Shown: piece by piece, positions 17,948 through 26,568 of the stretch | How positions within the stretch are numbered: the stretch's first letter is position 1 | Layout of the letters: every line of letters begins with the position of its first letter | Assembly: GCA_050262155.1 (NCBI GenBank) | Contig: CP189843.1 | Span: 868,001-932,000, forward strand | DNA: 64,000 bases | Reading direction: 5' to 3' | Origin: Parvimonas sp000223315 | GTDB lineage: Bacteria; Bacillota; Clostridia; Tissierellales; Peptoniphilaceae | Position numbers and translations under genes: made by a program | The notes under the pieces: generated by a model | Databases searched by the model: none | Told to the model about the DNA's origin: nothing | Seen by the model: the letters and a program-made list of their open reading frames with translations, nothing else

Positions 17948-19684
17948 TTACATCCTCCATTCATTAGCTTGAGAGAATAAATCTTGTAAAAATTTATATC
18001 TTCCACCAATTTCCATAAGCTCTTTATCTGTTCCTCTTTCAATAATTTTCCCATTATCAACAACCAATATTTCATCAACATTTCTAATTGAACTCAATCT
18101 ATGCGCAATCATAATTACAGTCTTATTATTCATTAAATTTGAAAATGCTAATTGTATCTCATGTTCATTTTCCGGATCAGATGCTGCTGAAGCCTCATCT
18201 AAAATTATAATCTTAGCATCTTTTAAAATTGCTCTGGCTATTGCAATTCTCTGAATTTCTCCACCTGAAAGATGAACTCCCTTTGATCCTATTACAGTAT
18301 TTTCTCGAGTTTCAAATTTATCTAAAATATCTCCACATCTTGCTAATTTTAAAGCATTCATAACTTCTTCATAACTAGCATTTTCATTTCCAATCTTTAC
18401 ATTTTCAAAAATTGTCGTCTTAAAAAGTTTTGAATTTTGAAAAACAAACGAGATATTATTCATAAGAGCTTCCCTTGAATAAGTAGAAATATTCTTTCCT
18501 CCAATTAAAATTTCTCCTTCATTAATATTATAAAAACCGGAAATTAATTTTGCGATTGTTGACTTACCACCACCTGATGAACCAACCAAAGCATAAGTTT
18601 TGTTTTCTTCAAGTCTAAAACTTAAATTTTCCAAAATATTAGCAGTATCATATTTAAAACTAACATTTCTAAATTCTATATCATAACCAGAAAACTCTTT
18701 ATTATTTCCAAACTTAATATCATTTGCTTCCATTTCCGTAAAAAGATTTTCTAATTTTTCTACTGCTTGCGTTGCCATATATTGATGCATTCCAACATAC
18801 ATAATTCTCATAAGGCAACTAAACAAAGTTCCAATAAAACATGTGAAAAAAATTAATTTAATCATTATTACTACATTATTTTCTGTACCCTTTGAAAACA
18901 TGATTGCAAATGGAATTACGAAAGCAGCTGCTCCAAGTAAAACAATTTGAAATATAACATAAGGCTGTTTACAGCTTTTACTATACTCATAAGCAGTTTT
19001 GGAGTAGTCAACGATAGAATCATAAAATGATTTAAAAGAAAATATTGAAGCTTTAAATATCTTTAAAACTTGCATACCCCTAACATATTCAACTACCTCA
19101 CTATTAACTCTTTCAAGTGCTTTATTATATTGTTCCATAAACTTAATATCACCATACATAAGTTTAGTAAAAATAGCAGATAAAATAGTTAAAATAACGG
19201 TAGCAATTCCCAAATAGACATCTACAGAAAACATTATTACAAATAAAAGTATAGGCGTTACTATAGCAACAGTAATATCAGGAATTAAATGTGCAACTAT
19301 CATATGAGTATCACTGGCGTTATCATCGATTATTTTTCTGATTCTCCCTGATTCATTGACATCAAAAAAAGAAAATGAAGCCTTCATTAAATGACTTATT
19401 CCTGCTTTTCTAAGATTTGTTTCCAATCTAAAAGCAAATAAATGAGTAAATCCTACTGAAATAAAATAAATCAAAGACTGTAAAAGCATTATTACAAAAA
19501 TTGTAATTGCATAATTTTTAGCTTGAGTAAAATCTTTTTTCAATAAAAATTCATTCAAAAATTTATACAAATACCAATATGGTAAAATTGAAAGTGCTGA
19601 TGAAATAACACTCATAAAAATTGCAATATAAACTAGATGCTTTTTATCAGGCACATATTTAAATAATTTTTTATAGATATTCAT
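17948..19684 (-). CDS. ABC exporter half-transporter, first subunit
   Basis: 578 residues. Six-helix membrane domain (about 15-310) including SFFDVNESGRIRKIIDDNAS, a loop common in IrtA/YbtP-like exporters. ATPase domain: Walker A GSSGGGKSTIA, signature LSGGEIQRIA, Walker B KIIILDEASAASDPE, switch MIAHRLSS. The start follows AGGAGGATTTA. First gene of a two-gene operon with its own promoter and operator-like palindrome at 19738-19790. Transport direction and substrate are inferred from family only. Confidence 0.88.
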   Translation of the reverse strand: MNIYKKLFKYVPDKKHLVYIAIFMSVISSALSILPYWYLYKFLNEFLLKKDFTQAKNYAITIFVIMLLQSLIYFISVGFTHLFAFRLETNLRKAGISHLMKASFSFFDVNESGRIRKIIDDNASDTHMIVAHLIPDITVAIVTPILLFVIMFSVDVYLGIATVILTILSAIFTKLMYGDIKFMEQYNKALERVNSEVVEYVRGMQVLKIFKASIFSFKSFYDSIVDYSKTAYEYSKSCKQPYVIFQIVLLGAAAFVIPFAIMFSKGTENNVVIMIKLIFFTCFIGTLFSCLMRIMYVGMHQYMATQAVEKLENLFTEMEANDIKFGNNKEFSGYDIEFRNVSFKYDTANILENLSFRLEENKTYALVGSSGGGKSTIAKLISGFYNINEGEILIGGKNISTYSREALMNNISFVFQNSKLFKTTIFENVKIGNENASYEEVMNALKLARCGDILDKFETRENTVIGSKGVHLSGGEIQRIAIARAILKDAKIIILDEASAASDPENEHEIQLAFSNLMNNKTVIMIAHRLSSIRNVDEILVVDNGKIIERGTDKELMEIGGRYKFLQDLFSQANEWRM

Positions 19685-19737
19685 TAAATCCTCCTATTTT
19701 TTTTGATTTTCAAGTGATACTTGATAAAATTTTTTAA

Positions 19738-19790
19738 AACGACGTTTTCGTCGTTAAAAACATTATAGCACTTTTGATATTACTTTTCAA
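19738..19790 (-). promoter_or_regulatory. ABC exporter promoter with operator-like palindrome
   Basis: Minus strand: TTGAAA (19785-19790), 17-base spacer, TATAAT (19762-19767), then the inverted repeat AACGACG-TTTT-CGTCGTT (19738-19755) spanning the expected start site. A repressor bound there would block initiation. The regulator is not encoded nearby. Confidence 0.75.
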
Positions 19791-19822
19791 TATATTTAAT
19801 ATTGATTTTTATTTTTATTTAT

Positions 19823-19891
19823 AAAAAAAAATTATCTCACAAAAAGATAATCTTTAAACATTATAAGTAAAAAAGACACCTTTCGGTGTCT
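19823..19891 (-). terminator. Two tandem terminators after rplA
   Basis: First hairpin AGACACC-TTTC-GGTGTCT (19874-19891) with an A-run on its left; second hairpin ATTATCT..AGATAAT (19831-19851) with A8 on its left. Both read as stem plus U-tract on the minus strand, insulating the exporter operon from the ribosomal genes. Confidence 0.85.
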
Positions 19892-19902
19892 AAATTTATT
19901 AA

Positions 19903-20598
19903 TTATTCTCCTAATTTAGTAGAAGCTAATTTAATTCCAGGTCCCATTGTTGTAGCAACAGAAACTGATCTTAAATATTTTCCTTTAGCTGCAGCCGGTT
20001 TAGCTTTTATAATAGCAGAAATTAAAGTTCTTAAATTTTCTTCTATTTTTTCAGCTCCGAAAGAAACTTTTCCTACAGGACAGTGAACGATATTAGCTTT
20101 ATCAACTCTGTATTCAACCTTACCTGCTTTAATTTCTTTAACAGCATTAGCGATGTCAAATGTAACAGTTCCTGATTTAGGGTTTGGCATTAAACCTTTA
20201 GGTCCTAAAACTTTACCAATTCTACCAACAACACCCATCATGTCCGGAGTTGCAACTATTACATCAAAATCAAACCAGTTTTCAGTTTGAATTTTTTGAA
20301 TGTAATCTTCTGCTCCAACATAATCAGCTCCGGCATCTTTAGCTTCTTGAACTTTGTTTTCTTTACATAAAACTAAAACTCTTAAAGTTTTACCAGTTCC
20401 GTGAGGTAATACTACAGTACCTCTAACTTGTTGATCAGCATGTCTTGAGTCAACACCCAACTTAACGTGTAATTCAACTGTTTCATCAAATTTTGCAGTT
20501 GAAGTTTTAACAGCTAATTCGCATGCTTCTTTTAAATCATATAAGTTTGTTTTATCAATTAATTTTAAACTTTCTAAATATTTTTTACCTTTTTTCAT
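19903..20598 (-). CDS. rplA: 50S ribosomal protein L1
   Basis: 231 residues, forms the L1 stalk and often represses its own operon. Signatures: DETVELHVKLGVDSRHADQQ, VVLPHGTGK, VGRIGKVLGPKGLMPNPKSGT (split VGRIGKVLGPKGL, MPNPKSGT) and VEYRVDKANIVHCPVGK. The start follows AAGGAGGATATA. A hairpin resembling an L1 target lies just upstream (20612-20636). Last gene of rpmG-secE-nusG-rplK-rplA. Confidence 0.98.
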   Translation of the reverse strand: MKKGKKYLESLKLIDKTNLYDLKEACELAVKTSTAKFDETVELHVKLGVDSRHADQQVRGTVVLPHGTGKTLRVLVLCKENKVQEAKDAGADYVGAEDYIQKIQTENWFDFDVIVATPDMMGVVGRIGKVLGPKGLMPNPKSGTVTFDIANAVKEIKAGKVEYRVDKANIVHCPVGKVSFGAEKIEENLRTLISAIIKAKPAAAKGKYLRSVSVATTMGPGIKLASTKLGE

Positions 20599-20611
20599 TT
20601 ATATCCTCCTT

Positions 20612-20636
20612 GTGGTGTTCGCTTTTTTGCTCCCAC
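20612..20636 (-). promoter_or_regulatory. Putative L1-binding hairpin between rplK and rplA
   Basis: Minus strand: GTGGGAGC, A6, GCGAACACCAC. GTGG pairs with CCAC, leaving GAG facing GAACA as an asymmetric internal loop. The same pattern occurs before rplK (21095-21124). A two-helix element with asymmetric loop is the known form of L1 mRNA targets. Confidence 0.5.
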
Positions 20637-20642
20637 TTAATA

Positions 20643-21068
20643 TTACTCTTCTACAGTTACTCCCATGCTTCTAGCAGTACCTTTAACCATGCTTATAGCA
20701 GCTTCAATTGTTGCAGCATTTAAGTCAGGCATTTTTAATTCAGCAATTTCTCTAACTTGTTCTTTAGTTAAATTACCAACTTTTGACTTATTTGGTACTT
20801 TTGATCCTGATTCGATACCTAATTTTTTCTTAATTAACACCGGTACCGGTGGAGTCTTAGTAATGAATGTAAATGATCTATCTTGGTAAACAGTCAATAC
20901 TACCGGAATAATTAAACCAGCTTGATCTGCTGTTCTTGCGTTAAATTCTTTTGTAAATTGCATTATGTTAACACCGTGAGGTCCAAGTGCAGTACCTACT
21001 GGTGGAGCAGGTGTTGCCTTTCCTGCTGGAATTTGTAATTTTACTAATGCTTGTACTTTTTTAGCCAT
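20643..21068 (-). CDS. rplK: 50S ribosomal protein L11
   Basis: 141 residues, forms the GTPase-associated centre with 23S rRNA. Start MAKKVQALVKLQIPAGKATPAPPVG (first part MAKKVQALVKLQIPAGKA), then GTALGPHGVNIMQFTKEFN, and C-terminal PDLNAATIEAAISMVKGTARSMG (first part PDLNAATIEAAISM). The start follows AAGGAGGAAC. Placed between nusG and rplA as in most bacteria. Confidence 0.98.
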   Translation of the reverse strand: MAKKVQALVKLQIPAGKATPAPPVGTALGPHGVNIMQFTKEFNARTADQAGLIIPVVLTVYQDRSFTFITKTPPVPVLIKKKLGIESGSKVPNKSKVGNLTKEQVREIAELKMPDLNAATIEAAISMVKGTARSMGVTVEE

Positions 21069-21094
21069 TTTATAGTTCCTCCTTAAAAACTAAT

Positions 21095-21124
21095 GTGGTT
21101 TTTCGGGTGCTAACCCCCTCCCAC
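21095..21124 (-). promoter_or_regulatory. Putative L1-binding hairpin in the rplK leader
   Basis: Minus strand: GTGGGAG, GGGG, TTAG, CACCC, GAAAAA, CCAC. Outer helix GTGG/CCAC, asymmetric loop GAG against GAAAAA, inner helix GGGG/CCC. It matches the element at 20612-20636 in its outer helix and loop. Confidence 0.5.
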
Positions 21125-21170
21125 TCTCGTATATCTCTGTTTTGAATATTTTTTCAAATTATTTTCAAAT

Positions 21171-21710
21171 TTAATTTTTTATTACGTCACTAAAATCTAA
21201 TTCAGCAAGCGTATCTCTTCCAAATAAAGAAACGAAAGCTTTTAATTTACCATTTTCTTGAGATACTTCTATTACTTTAGCAGTTAAGTCTTTAAATGCT
21301 CCATCTATAATTGTAATAGAATCTCCTTCTTTAATATCCACATCATTATATGGTTTTGTTGAAACACCTAATGCTTCAACTTCTTTTTCTGATAAAGGTA
21401 CAGGTTTATTTCCTGAGCCTACAAATCCGGTTACTCCTCTAGTATTTCTAACTAAATACCATGAAATATCCGTAATTATCATTTTAACTAAAACATATCC
21501 CGGAAATAATTGTTTTTCTTTAATTTTTCCAGTTTCTGTTTCTTCTTTAACCGTTGGAACAACAACTTCAAATATATCAATGTCATTTCCACGATTAACA
21601 ACTAACTTTTCAATATTAGCCTTAACTTTGTTTTCGTGCCCTGAATATGTATGAACTACATACCATTTAGCTTCTTTTTCTTTAATATCCTTTAATTCTT
21701 CTGTTGTCAT
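21171..21710 (-). CDS. nusG: Transcription termination/antitermination protein NusG
   Basis: 179 residues; binds RNA polymerase and couples it to ribosome or Rho. N-terminal NGN domain: AKWYVVHTYSGHENKVKANI (residues about 14-33), LFPGYVLVKM, VRNTRGVTGFVG. C-terminal KOW domain: EGDSITIIDGAFKDLTAKV. A TAG in the same frame just upstream fixes the ATG at 21710 as the first available start, although its AGGAGG lies 21 bases away (see 21717-21737). Confidence 0.97.
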   Translation of the reverse strand: MTTEELKDIKEKEAKWYVVHTYSGHENKVKANIEKLVVNRGNDIDIFEVVVPTVKEETETGKIKEKQLFPGYVLVKMIITDISWYLVRNTRGVTGFVGSGNKPVPLSEKEVEALGVSTKPYNDVDIKEGDSITIIDGAFKDLTAKVIEVSQENGKLKAFVSLFGRDTLAELDFSDVIKN

Positions 21711-21716
21711 ATAAGC

Positions 21717-21737
21717 GGACTAAAGTCCTTCCCTCCT
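21717..21737 (-). promoter_or_regulatory. Distant ribosome-binding site with hairpin in the spacer of nusG
   Basis: AGGAGG (21732-21737) is 21 bases before the nusG ATG. Between them GGACT and AGTCC (21724-21728 and 21717-21721) can pair with a 2-base loop. Folding it shortens the effective spacing to about 9 bases. Confidence 0.5.
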
Positions 21738-21743
21738 TAATAA

Positions 21744-21950
21744 TTAATGGATGATTAAACCTAACAATTTTTTTAATACATTATCCAATCCCCAAATCAT
21801 AGTTGAACTGATTATAGAAATTGCAACTACTGCAAGGCTGTAATAAAAAACACTTTTTTTAGAAGGCCATATTATTTTTTTAAACTCATGACGTACACCA
21901 CGCATAAAGCTGTTCTTCTTTTGTTTTTGATCAGTAGTTTTTGCCACCAT
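21744..21950 (-). CDS. secE: Preprotein translocase subunit SecE
   Basis: 68 residues, single-membrane-segment subunit of SecYEG. Cytoplasmic start MVAKTTDQKQKK, the amphipathic helix GVRHEFKKIIWPSKKSVFYY with the conserved WPSK motif, and one membrane span (SLAVVAISIISSTMIWGL). I use the ATG at 21950 because GGAGG stands 8 bases before it; a TTG further up would include that site in the coding region. Confidence 0.95.
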   Translation of the reverse strand: MVAKTTDQKQKKNSFMRGVRHEFKKIIWPSKKSVFYYSLAVVAISIISSTMIWGLDNVLKKLLGLIIH

Positions 21951-21972
21951 ACTACTCTCCTCCAATCTCTAA

Positions 21973-22122
21973 CTATTTTGTTTCTCTGTGAAGAGTGTGT
22001 TTTTTACAAAACTTACAATACTTATTTAATTCAATTCTGTTAGTTGTAACTTTTTTGTTCTTTTTAGTATTGTAATTTCTATTCTTACATTCTGTACATG
22101 CCAACACAACTTTATCTCTCAT
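21973..22122 (-). CDS. rpmG: 50S ribosomal protein L33
   Basis: 49 residues. Zinc-ribbon type with CTEC and CKFC pairs, so it is the zinc-binding C+ form. Start MRDKVVLACTECKNRNY follows AAGGAGGTG; the frame is open further upstream but that part holds the ribosome-binding site. First gene of the rpmG-secE-nusG operon, with a promoter at 22181-22209. Confidence 0.96.
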   Translation of the reverse strand: MRDKVVLACTECKNRNYNTKKNKKVTTNRIELNKYCKFCKKHTLHRETK

Positions 22123-22180
22123 AGAAACACCTCCTTGAAAGCTAAATTTGAACATAATTATACATTATATTACTCATAAA

Positions 22181-22209
22181 ATAATAACATAAAGTAAAAT
22201 GATTGTCAA
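22181..22209 (-). promoter_or_regulatory. Promoter of rpmG-secE-nusG
   Basis: Minus strand: TTGACA (22204-22209), 17-base spacer, TATTAT (22181-22186). The consensus -35 suggests a strong promoter. Confidence 0.75.
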
Positions 22210-22281
22210 GCAATTTAAAACATTTATTATAAACTTTATTATAAAAATATTATAATTTTTTTAATTAAAAATTTATGAATT

Positions 22282-23061
22282 CTATCTGTTCTCTCTATCT
22301 TTTTTAATAAGATTTCTAAGAGCAAGTATTGCTGTTTTTATCGCTCTATCTGTATCTTCTATTACATTATTAGAAAGATTTTGTTTAACTCTTTCTTGAT
22401 TGTTTACAACCAAAAATATTGAACCTGCTCTAGTATTCAAATAACTTGATACTATAAATAGTGCTGCTGATTCCATTTCACTTGCCTTTGTATGAAGTCT
22501 TTTCCAAGCTTCCCATTTATTTAATAATTCATAGCTTACTGGTTTAGTTTCAGGTTGATGTTGCCCATAGAATGCATCTTTACATTGAACAACTCCAACA
22601 TGATATTTTTGTTTTGTTTCAATACAAGCATTTGTAAGCTCATTTACGATATTAAAATCAGCAACAGCAGGAAATTCTATTGGTGCATATTCTTTTGAAG
22701 TTCCTTCCATTCTGATAGCTCCAGTCGCTACTACCAAATCTCCAGCTTCAACATCTAATTCAATTCCACCACAAGTACCAACTCTTATAAATGTATCTGC
22801 ACCGATTTTATGCAATTCTTCAACAGCTATTGATGTACTTGCTCCACCAATTCCTGTACTTGTTACAGAAACTTTTTCTCCTTCTAAAAATCCTGTGTAT
22901 GTTACATATTCTCTATTATCTGCAACTAAAACCGCATCATCAAAATATTTTGCGATTAATTTACATCTTTTTGGATCTCCTGGTAAAATTACATATCTTC
23001 CAACATCTCCCGCTTTCATATCAATATGATATTGTTTTTCTTTTAATAATTGTTGTGACAT
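22282..23061 (-). CDS. udp: Uridine phosphorylase
   Basis: Splits uridine with phosphate to uracil and ribose 1-phosphate for salvage. 259 residues. Purine/uridine phosphorylase fold: VILPGDPKRCKLIA (phosphate loop), STGIGGASTSIAVEEL, FIRVGTCGGI, and the ribose-binding EMESAALF motif. Resembles enterobacterial Udp more than DeoD through the APIEFPAVADF block. Start follows GAGGAGG. One base after rsmI, so co-transcribed. Confidence 0.9.
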   Translation of the reverse strand: MSQQLLKEKQYHIDMKAGDVGRYVILPGDPKRCKLIAKYFDDAVLVADNREYVTYTGFLEGEKVSVTSTGIGGASTSIAVEELHKIGADTFIRVGTCGGIELDVEAGDLVVATGAIRMEGTSKEYAPIEFPAVADFNIVNELTNACIETKQKYHVGVVQCKDAFYGQHQPETKPVSYELLNKWEAWKRLHTKASEMESAALFIVSSYLNTRAGSIFLVVNNQERVKQNLSNNVIEDTDRAIKTAILALRNLIKKDRENR

Positions 23062-23901
23062 CTATTTTTCCTCCTCGTTTTCTAAATTCAATACTAATTC
23101 ATACGCTTCATTTTTTGAAATATTAAAACTATTTTTTAACATTTTTACAATGTCCTTATTGCTATATCCATCATCTTTTAAATTTAATATCTCTTTTTTA
23201 ATATCAACATCCTCTTTCTCTTCAGATATTTTTTCTATTATGAGGACTATCTCTCCTTTTACCCCTTTTTCAGAATAATATGAAATAATTTCTTCTAAAC
23301 ATCCTCTTTTATACTCTTCAAATAGCTTTGTTAATTCTCTACATACACAGACATTTATATTCCCAAATAGGGAATATAAAAATTTTAATGTTTTTAAAAG
23401 TCTATGTGGACTTTCATAGAATATTCCTGTAACATTCATATTTTTAAAACTTTGAAAATATTTTTTACGTTCTGAATCCGTTTTAGGAACAAATCCCATA
23501 TATACAAAACTTGTCGCATCAAATCCGCTACCGCAAATTCCATTTATCAACGCACATGCTCCGGGTAAAATTTCATAAGATATATCTCTTTTTATAACTT
23601 CTTGTAAAATCACAAAACCGGGATCATTTATTATCGGCATTCCTGCATCTGAAATTACAGAAACTATTTTTCCGTCTTCTATATTATTTATTATTTCTTC
23701 AACTCTCTCGCTCTCATTAAATTTATGATATGATACTAATTTAGTATTTATATTATGAAATTTTAATAAGTTTAAGCTGTTTCTAGTATCTTCACAGTAA
23801 ATTATATCACTTTTCGCTAAAACTTCCAATGCTCTAAGTGTAATATCTTTCATATTACCAATAGGTGTTGGAACAAAATAAATATTAGAAATTCTGTCCA
23901 T
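23062..23901 (-). CDS. rsmI: 16S rRNA (cytidine-1402-2'-O)-methyltransferase
   Basis: 279 residues. Tetrapyrrole-methylase fold: FVPTPIGNMKDITLRALEVL at the N-terminus, EDTRNSLNLLKFH, SVISDAGMPIINDPG (SAM-binding), LPGACALINGICGSG. The ATG at 23901 has AAGGAGATATT upstream; the frame extends 22 codons further without a site. It overlaps the upstream methyltransferase gene by 17 bases. Confidence 0.95.
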   Translation of the reverse strand: MDRISNIYFVPTPIGNMKDITLRALEVLAKSDIIYCEDTRNSLNLLKFHNINTKLVSYHKFNESERVEEIINNIEDGKIVSVISDAGMPIINDPGFVILQEVIKRDISYEILPGACALINGICGSGFDATSFVYMGFVPKTDSERKKYFQSFKNMNVTGIFYESPHRLLKTLKFLYSLFGNINVCVCRELTKLFEEYKRGCLEEIISYYSEKGVKGEIVLIIEKISEEKEDVDIKKEILNLKDDGYSNKDIVKMLKNSFNISKNEAYELVLNLENEEEK

Positions 23902-24604
23902 AATATATCTCCTTAATTTTATCAGTATATTCTCCTTTTTTATTATAAATATAAATATTATCTTCAACCAATAAATTACTATTTCCGTTTTTAACTAGCT
24001 CAACCATAAACAGATGTGGCTTTTTATCTATATTTGTAGAGATAAATTGTATTCTTTTAGGCTCTAATCTAAATTTTCTCGATTCACTTAAAACATCAAC
24101 CAAACGTTCCATACTGTAAATCAAAAAAACTTTTCCTGAAGATTTTAGTTTTTTATATGAAAAATCTAAAATATCTTCAAGTTTAAGTGCATATTCATAT
24201 CTTGAAATCAAAAAATTCTCATCTTCATTTAATATTCCAGTATTCATTTTTTTATATGGAGGATTTGACACAATATAATCAACAGATGAATTTTCAAAAT
24301 CGTTATAACATTCTTTTAAATCTTTATTTAAAAGTACAACATTATTCAATTTATTTTCAACAATACTATACTCAATAAGCTTTGCATTTTCATTTTGTAT
24401 TTCTATAAGATATGCAGTTTTTAAATTATTTAGAAAATTAATTCTAAAACCTATTATTCCAGTTCCTGCTCCGATATCAATTAATATCTTATCTTTTTTA
24501 ACTTTTGAAAAATAGGATAGCAAAATTGAATCAATGCTGAAAGAAAATTTATTCTTATTTGCAAATATAACACCTTTGGTGTTAGGAATATAGTGTTTGT
24601 CCAT
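23885..24604 (-). CDS. tRNA1(Val) A37 N6-methyltransferase-like (TrmN6/YfiC family)
   Basis: 239-residue class-I SAM methyltransferase. SAM site DIGAGTGIIGFRI (about residues 42-54) and the amino-methyltransferase motif VSNPPYKK (about 113-120) are clear. The start MDKHYIPNTKGVIFANKNKFSFSIDS is typical of YfiC-like proteins that modify tRNA. First of the three-gene run with rsmI and udp. The exact tRNA target is inferred. Confidence 0.85.
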   Translation of the reverse strand: MDKHYIPNTKGVIFANKNKFSFSIDSILLSYFSKVKKDKILIDIGAGTGIIGFRINFLNNLKTAYLIEIQNENAKLIEYSIVENKLNNVVLLNKDLKECYNDFENSSVDYIVSNPPYKKMNTGILNEDENFLISRYEYALKLEDILDFSYKKLKSSGKVFLIYSMERLVDVLSESRKFRLEPKRIQFISTNIDKKPHLFMVELVKNGNSNLLVEDNIYIYNKKGEYTDKIKEIYYGQNF

Positions 24605-24688
24605 ATAATAACCTCCGACCTATATATTTTACCATAAATACGCTTTAAAAGGAATTATTTTTATGATAGAATATACTAAGGTGATTAT

Positions 24689-26536
24689 ATGAAATTTACA
24701 AGTCAACAAGTTGATGCCATTAAACATTTTGAAGGTCCTGCTTTAATTTTAGCAGTTCCGGGTTCAGGCAAGACAACTGTATTATTAAATAGAATTTTAA
24801 ATTTAATTAAAAATCATAATATAGATCCAAGTGAAATAATTTCGATAACTTTCAGCAAATCTCAAGGAATTGATATGGAAAAGAGATTTTTAGCTCAAAA
24901 TCCTGAATTTAGAGGAAAAATTACTTTTAAAACTATTCACGCTTTTTGCTATGAGATAGTTAGAAATTATATGAAATTAAAAAACATCAAAAAAACTTTA
25001 ATTGAAGGAAATAACGAATTCAATAGAATTTTAATTTTAAAAAGAGTATATTATCAAAAAAATTATAAAAAACTATCTGATGAAGAAATTAATGACTTCT
25101 TTTCAATTTATGACTATACAAAAAATAAGATGTATGATTTTGAAGGATATTTAAGAAAAAATCATTTTATTTCAAATCGTTCTTTAATGTTAAAATTGTA
25201 TAATTTGTATGATGAAATAAAAATTCAAAATAATTTTATGGATTTTAATGATTTACTAATTTTGGCTAATGAATATATTTCAACGGATAAAAAACTTTTA
25301 AAAGCTTTAAAAAATAGATATAAGTTTTTCCAAATTGATGAAGGACAAGATACTTCAACTTTACAATTTGAAATAATAAGAAAGATTGTATTTCCAGAAA
25401 ATAATGTATTCATAGTAGCAGATGATGACCAATCAATCTATAGTTTTAGAGGCGCAAGTCCTGAAAACTTATTAAATTTTAAAAATATTTATCCAAATTC
25501 TAAAATATTTTTTATGGATAAAAATTTTCGTTCCACTAAAAATATAATAAAAATAAGTAATAAAATAATTCAAGGAAATAAAATCAGATATGAAAAATCT
25601 TCAAAACATACAACCGAAGAAAACTCGCAAATAATGTTATTTAAAGTTAAAAATTCAACTATTCAAGCAAGAGAATTAGTAAATAAAATTTCTGAAATAA
25701 ATCCTAACGAAACTATTGGAGTTTTGTATCGTAACAATATATCTTCTCTATATATAGCAGAAATGTTGAAAAATAATGATATTGATTTTTTTGTAAAAGA
25801 AAATAAATTCGATTTTTATTCTAACAGAATATTAAATGATGTAAAAAATATTCTTTTATTTTCTGAAGATACAACAGACCTAGAAGTTTTTAAAAGAATT
25901 TATTTTAAACTTAATGCCTATATAAAAAAGGACTTCATAACTAAATTGGAATACAAGCCCTATAATCAATGTGTACTAGAGAGTTTACTAGATTTGTACG
26001 AATTAAATGATTTTTATCTAAACAAATTTACATCCTTAAGAAATGATTTTAAAAGATTAAAAAGGATGAAAATGGAAGATAAAATTGACTGTATTCTCTA
26101 TGAGCTAGGATATGGAGATTATTTGGATAATTTTAATGACTTTTCCAATTTAAATTATAATCTAATTTTTGACTTGATTAAATATTTATCCAAAGATTTA
26201 AAAACTTTCGATGAATTTATTGAAAAATTGGACAATTTAAAAGAATTACTTAAAAATGCTTCAAGTTCAAAATCCAATATATCAATTTCAACAATACATT
26301 CTGCAAAAGGTTTAGAATATGATAATGTATTTATAATGGACCTAATTGATGGAGAATTCCCACAAAAAAGCATATTAAATTCTTTTGATGAAAAATTATT
26401 AGAAGAAGAGAGAAGATTATTCTATGTTGCAATGACAAGAGCGAGAAAAAGACTATTTTTGTATACAATAAAAGAAAGAAACAACTTACCTGTTGAACCT
26501 TCAATTTTCTACAATGAATTAAAAAACAAATGTTAA
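24689..26536 (+). CDS. UvrD/PcrA-like superfamily 1 DNA helicase
   Basis: 3'-5' DNA translocase, 615 residues. Motif Q region FTSQQVDAIKHFEGPALI; Walker A AVPGSGKTTVLLNRI; motif II QIDEGQD (usual DEAQD/DEFQD); motif III ADDDQSIYSFRGASPE; motif IV region FMDKNFRSTKNI; motif V TIHSAKGLEYDNVFI; motif VI FYVAMTRARKRL. It is about 100 residues shorter than PcrA, mainly lacking the C-terminal tail, so it is probably a separate housekeeping or accessory UvrD-like enzyme. The start follows AAGGTGATTAT. Single gene with its own terminator, divergent from trmN6. Confidence 0.92.
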   Translation: MKFTSQQVDAIKHFEGPALILAVPGSGKTTVLLNRILNLIKNHNIDPSEIISITFSKSQGIDMEKRFLAQNPEFRGKITFKTIHAFCYEIVRNYMKLKNIKKTLIEGNNEFNRILILKRVYYQKNYKKLSDEEINDFFSIYDYTKNKMYDFEGYLRKNHFISNRSLMLKLYNLYDEIKIQNNFMDFNDLLILANEYISTDKKLLKALKNRYKFFQIDEGQDTSTLQFEIIRKIVFPENNVFIVADDDQSIYSFRGASPENLLNFKNIYPNSKIFFMDKNFRSTKNIIKISNKIIQGNKIRYEKSSKHTTEENSQIMLFKVKNSTIQARELVNKISEINPNETIGVLYRNNISSLYIAEMLKNNDIDFFVKENKFDFYSNRILNDVKNILLFSEDTTDLEVFKRIYFKLNAYIKKDFITKLEYKPYNQCVLESLLDLYELNDFYLNKFTSLRNDFKRLKRMKMEDKIDCILYELGYGDYLDNFNDFSNLNYNLIFDLIKYLSKDLKTFDEFIEKLDNLKELLKNASSSKSNISISTIHSAKGLEYDNVFIMDLIDGEFPQKSILNSFDEKLLEEERRLFYVAMTRARKRLFLYTIKERNNLPVEPSIFYNELKNKC

Positions 26537-26559
26537 AAAAGGAGCAAAGCTCCTTTTTT
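26535..26559 (+). terminator. Terminator after the helicase gene
   Basis: A6-GGAGC-AAA-GCTCC-T6 is a perfect stem with both A and T tracts, usable by the convergent flavoprotein gene as well. Confidence 0.92.
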
Positions 26560-26568
26560 GTGTATAAA

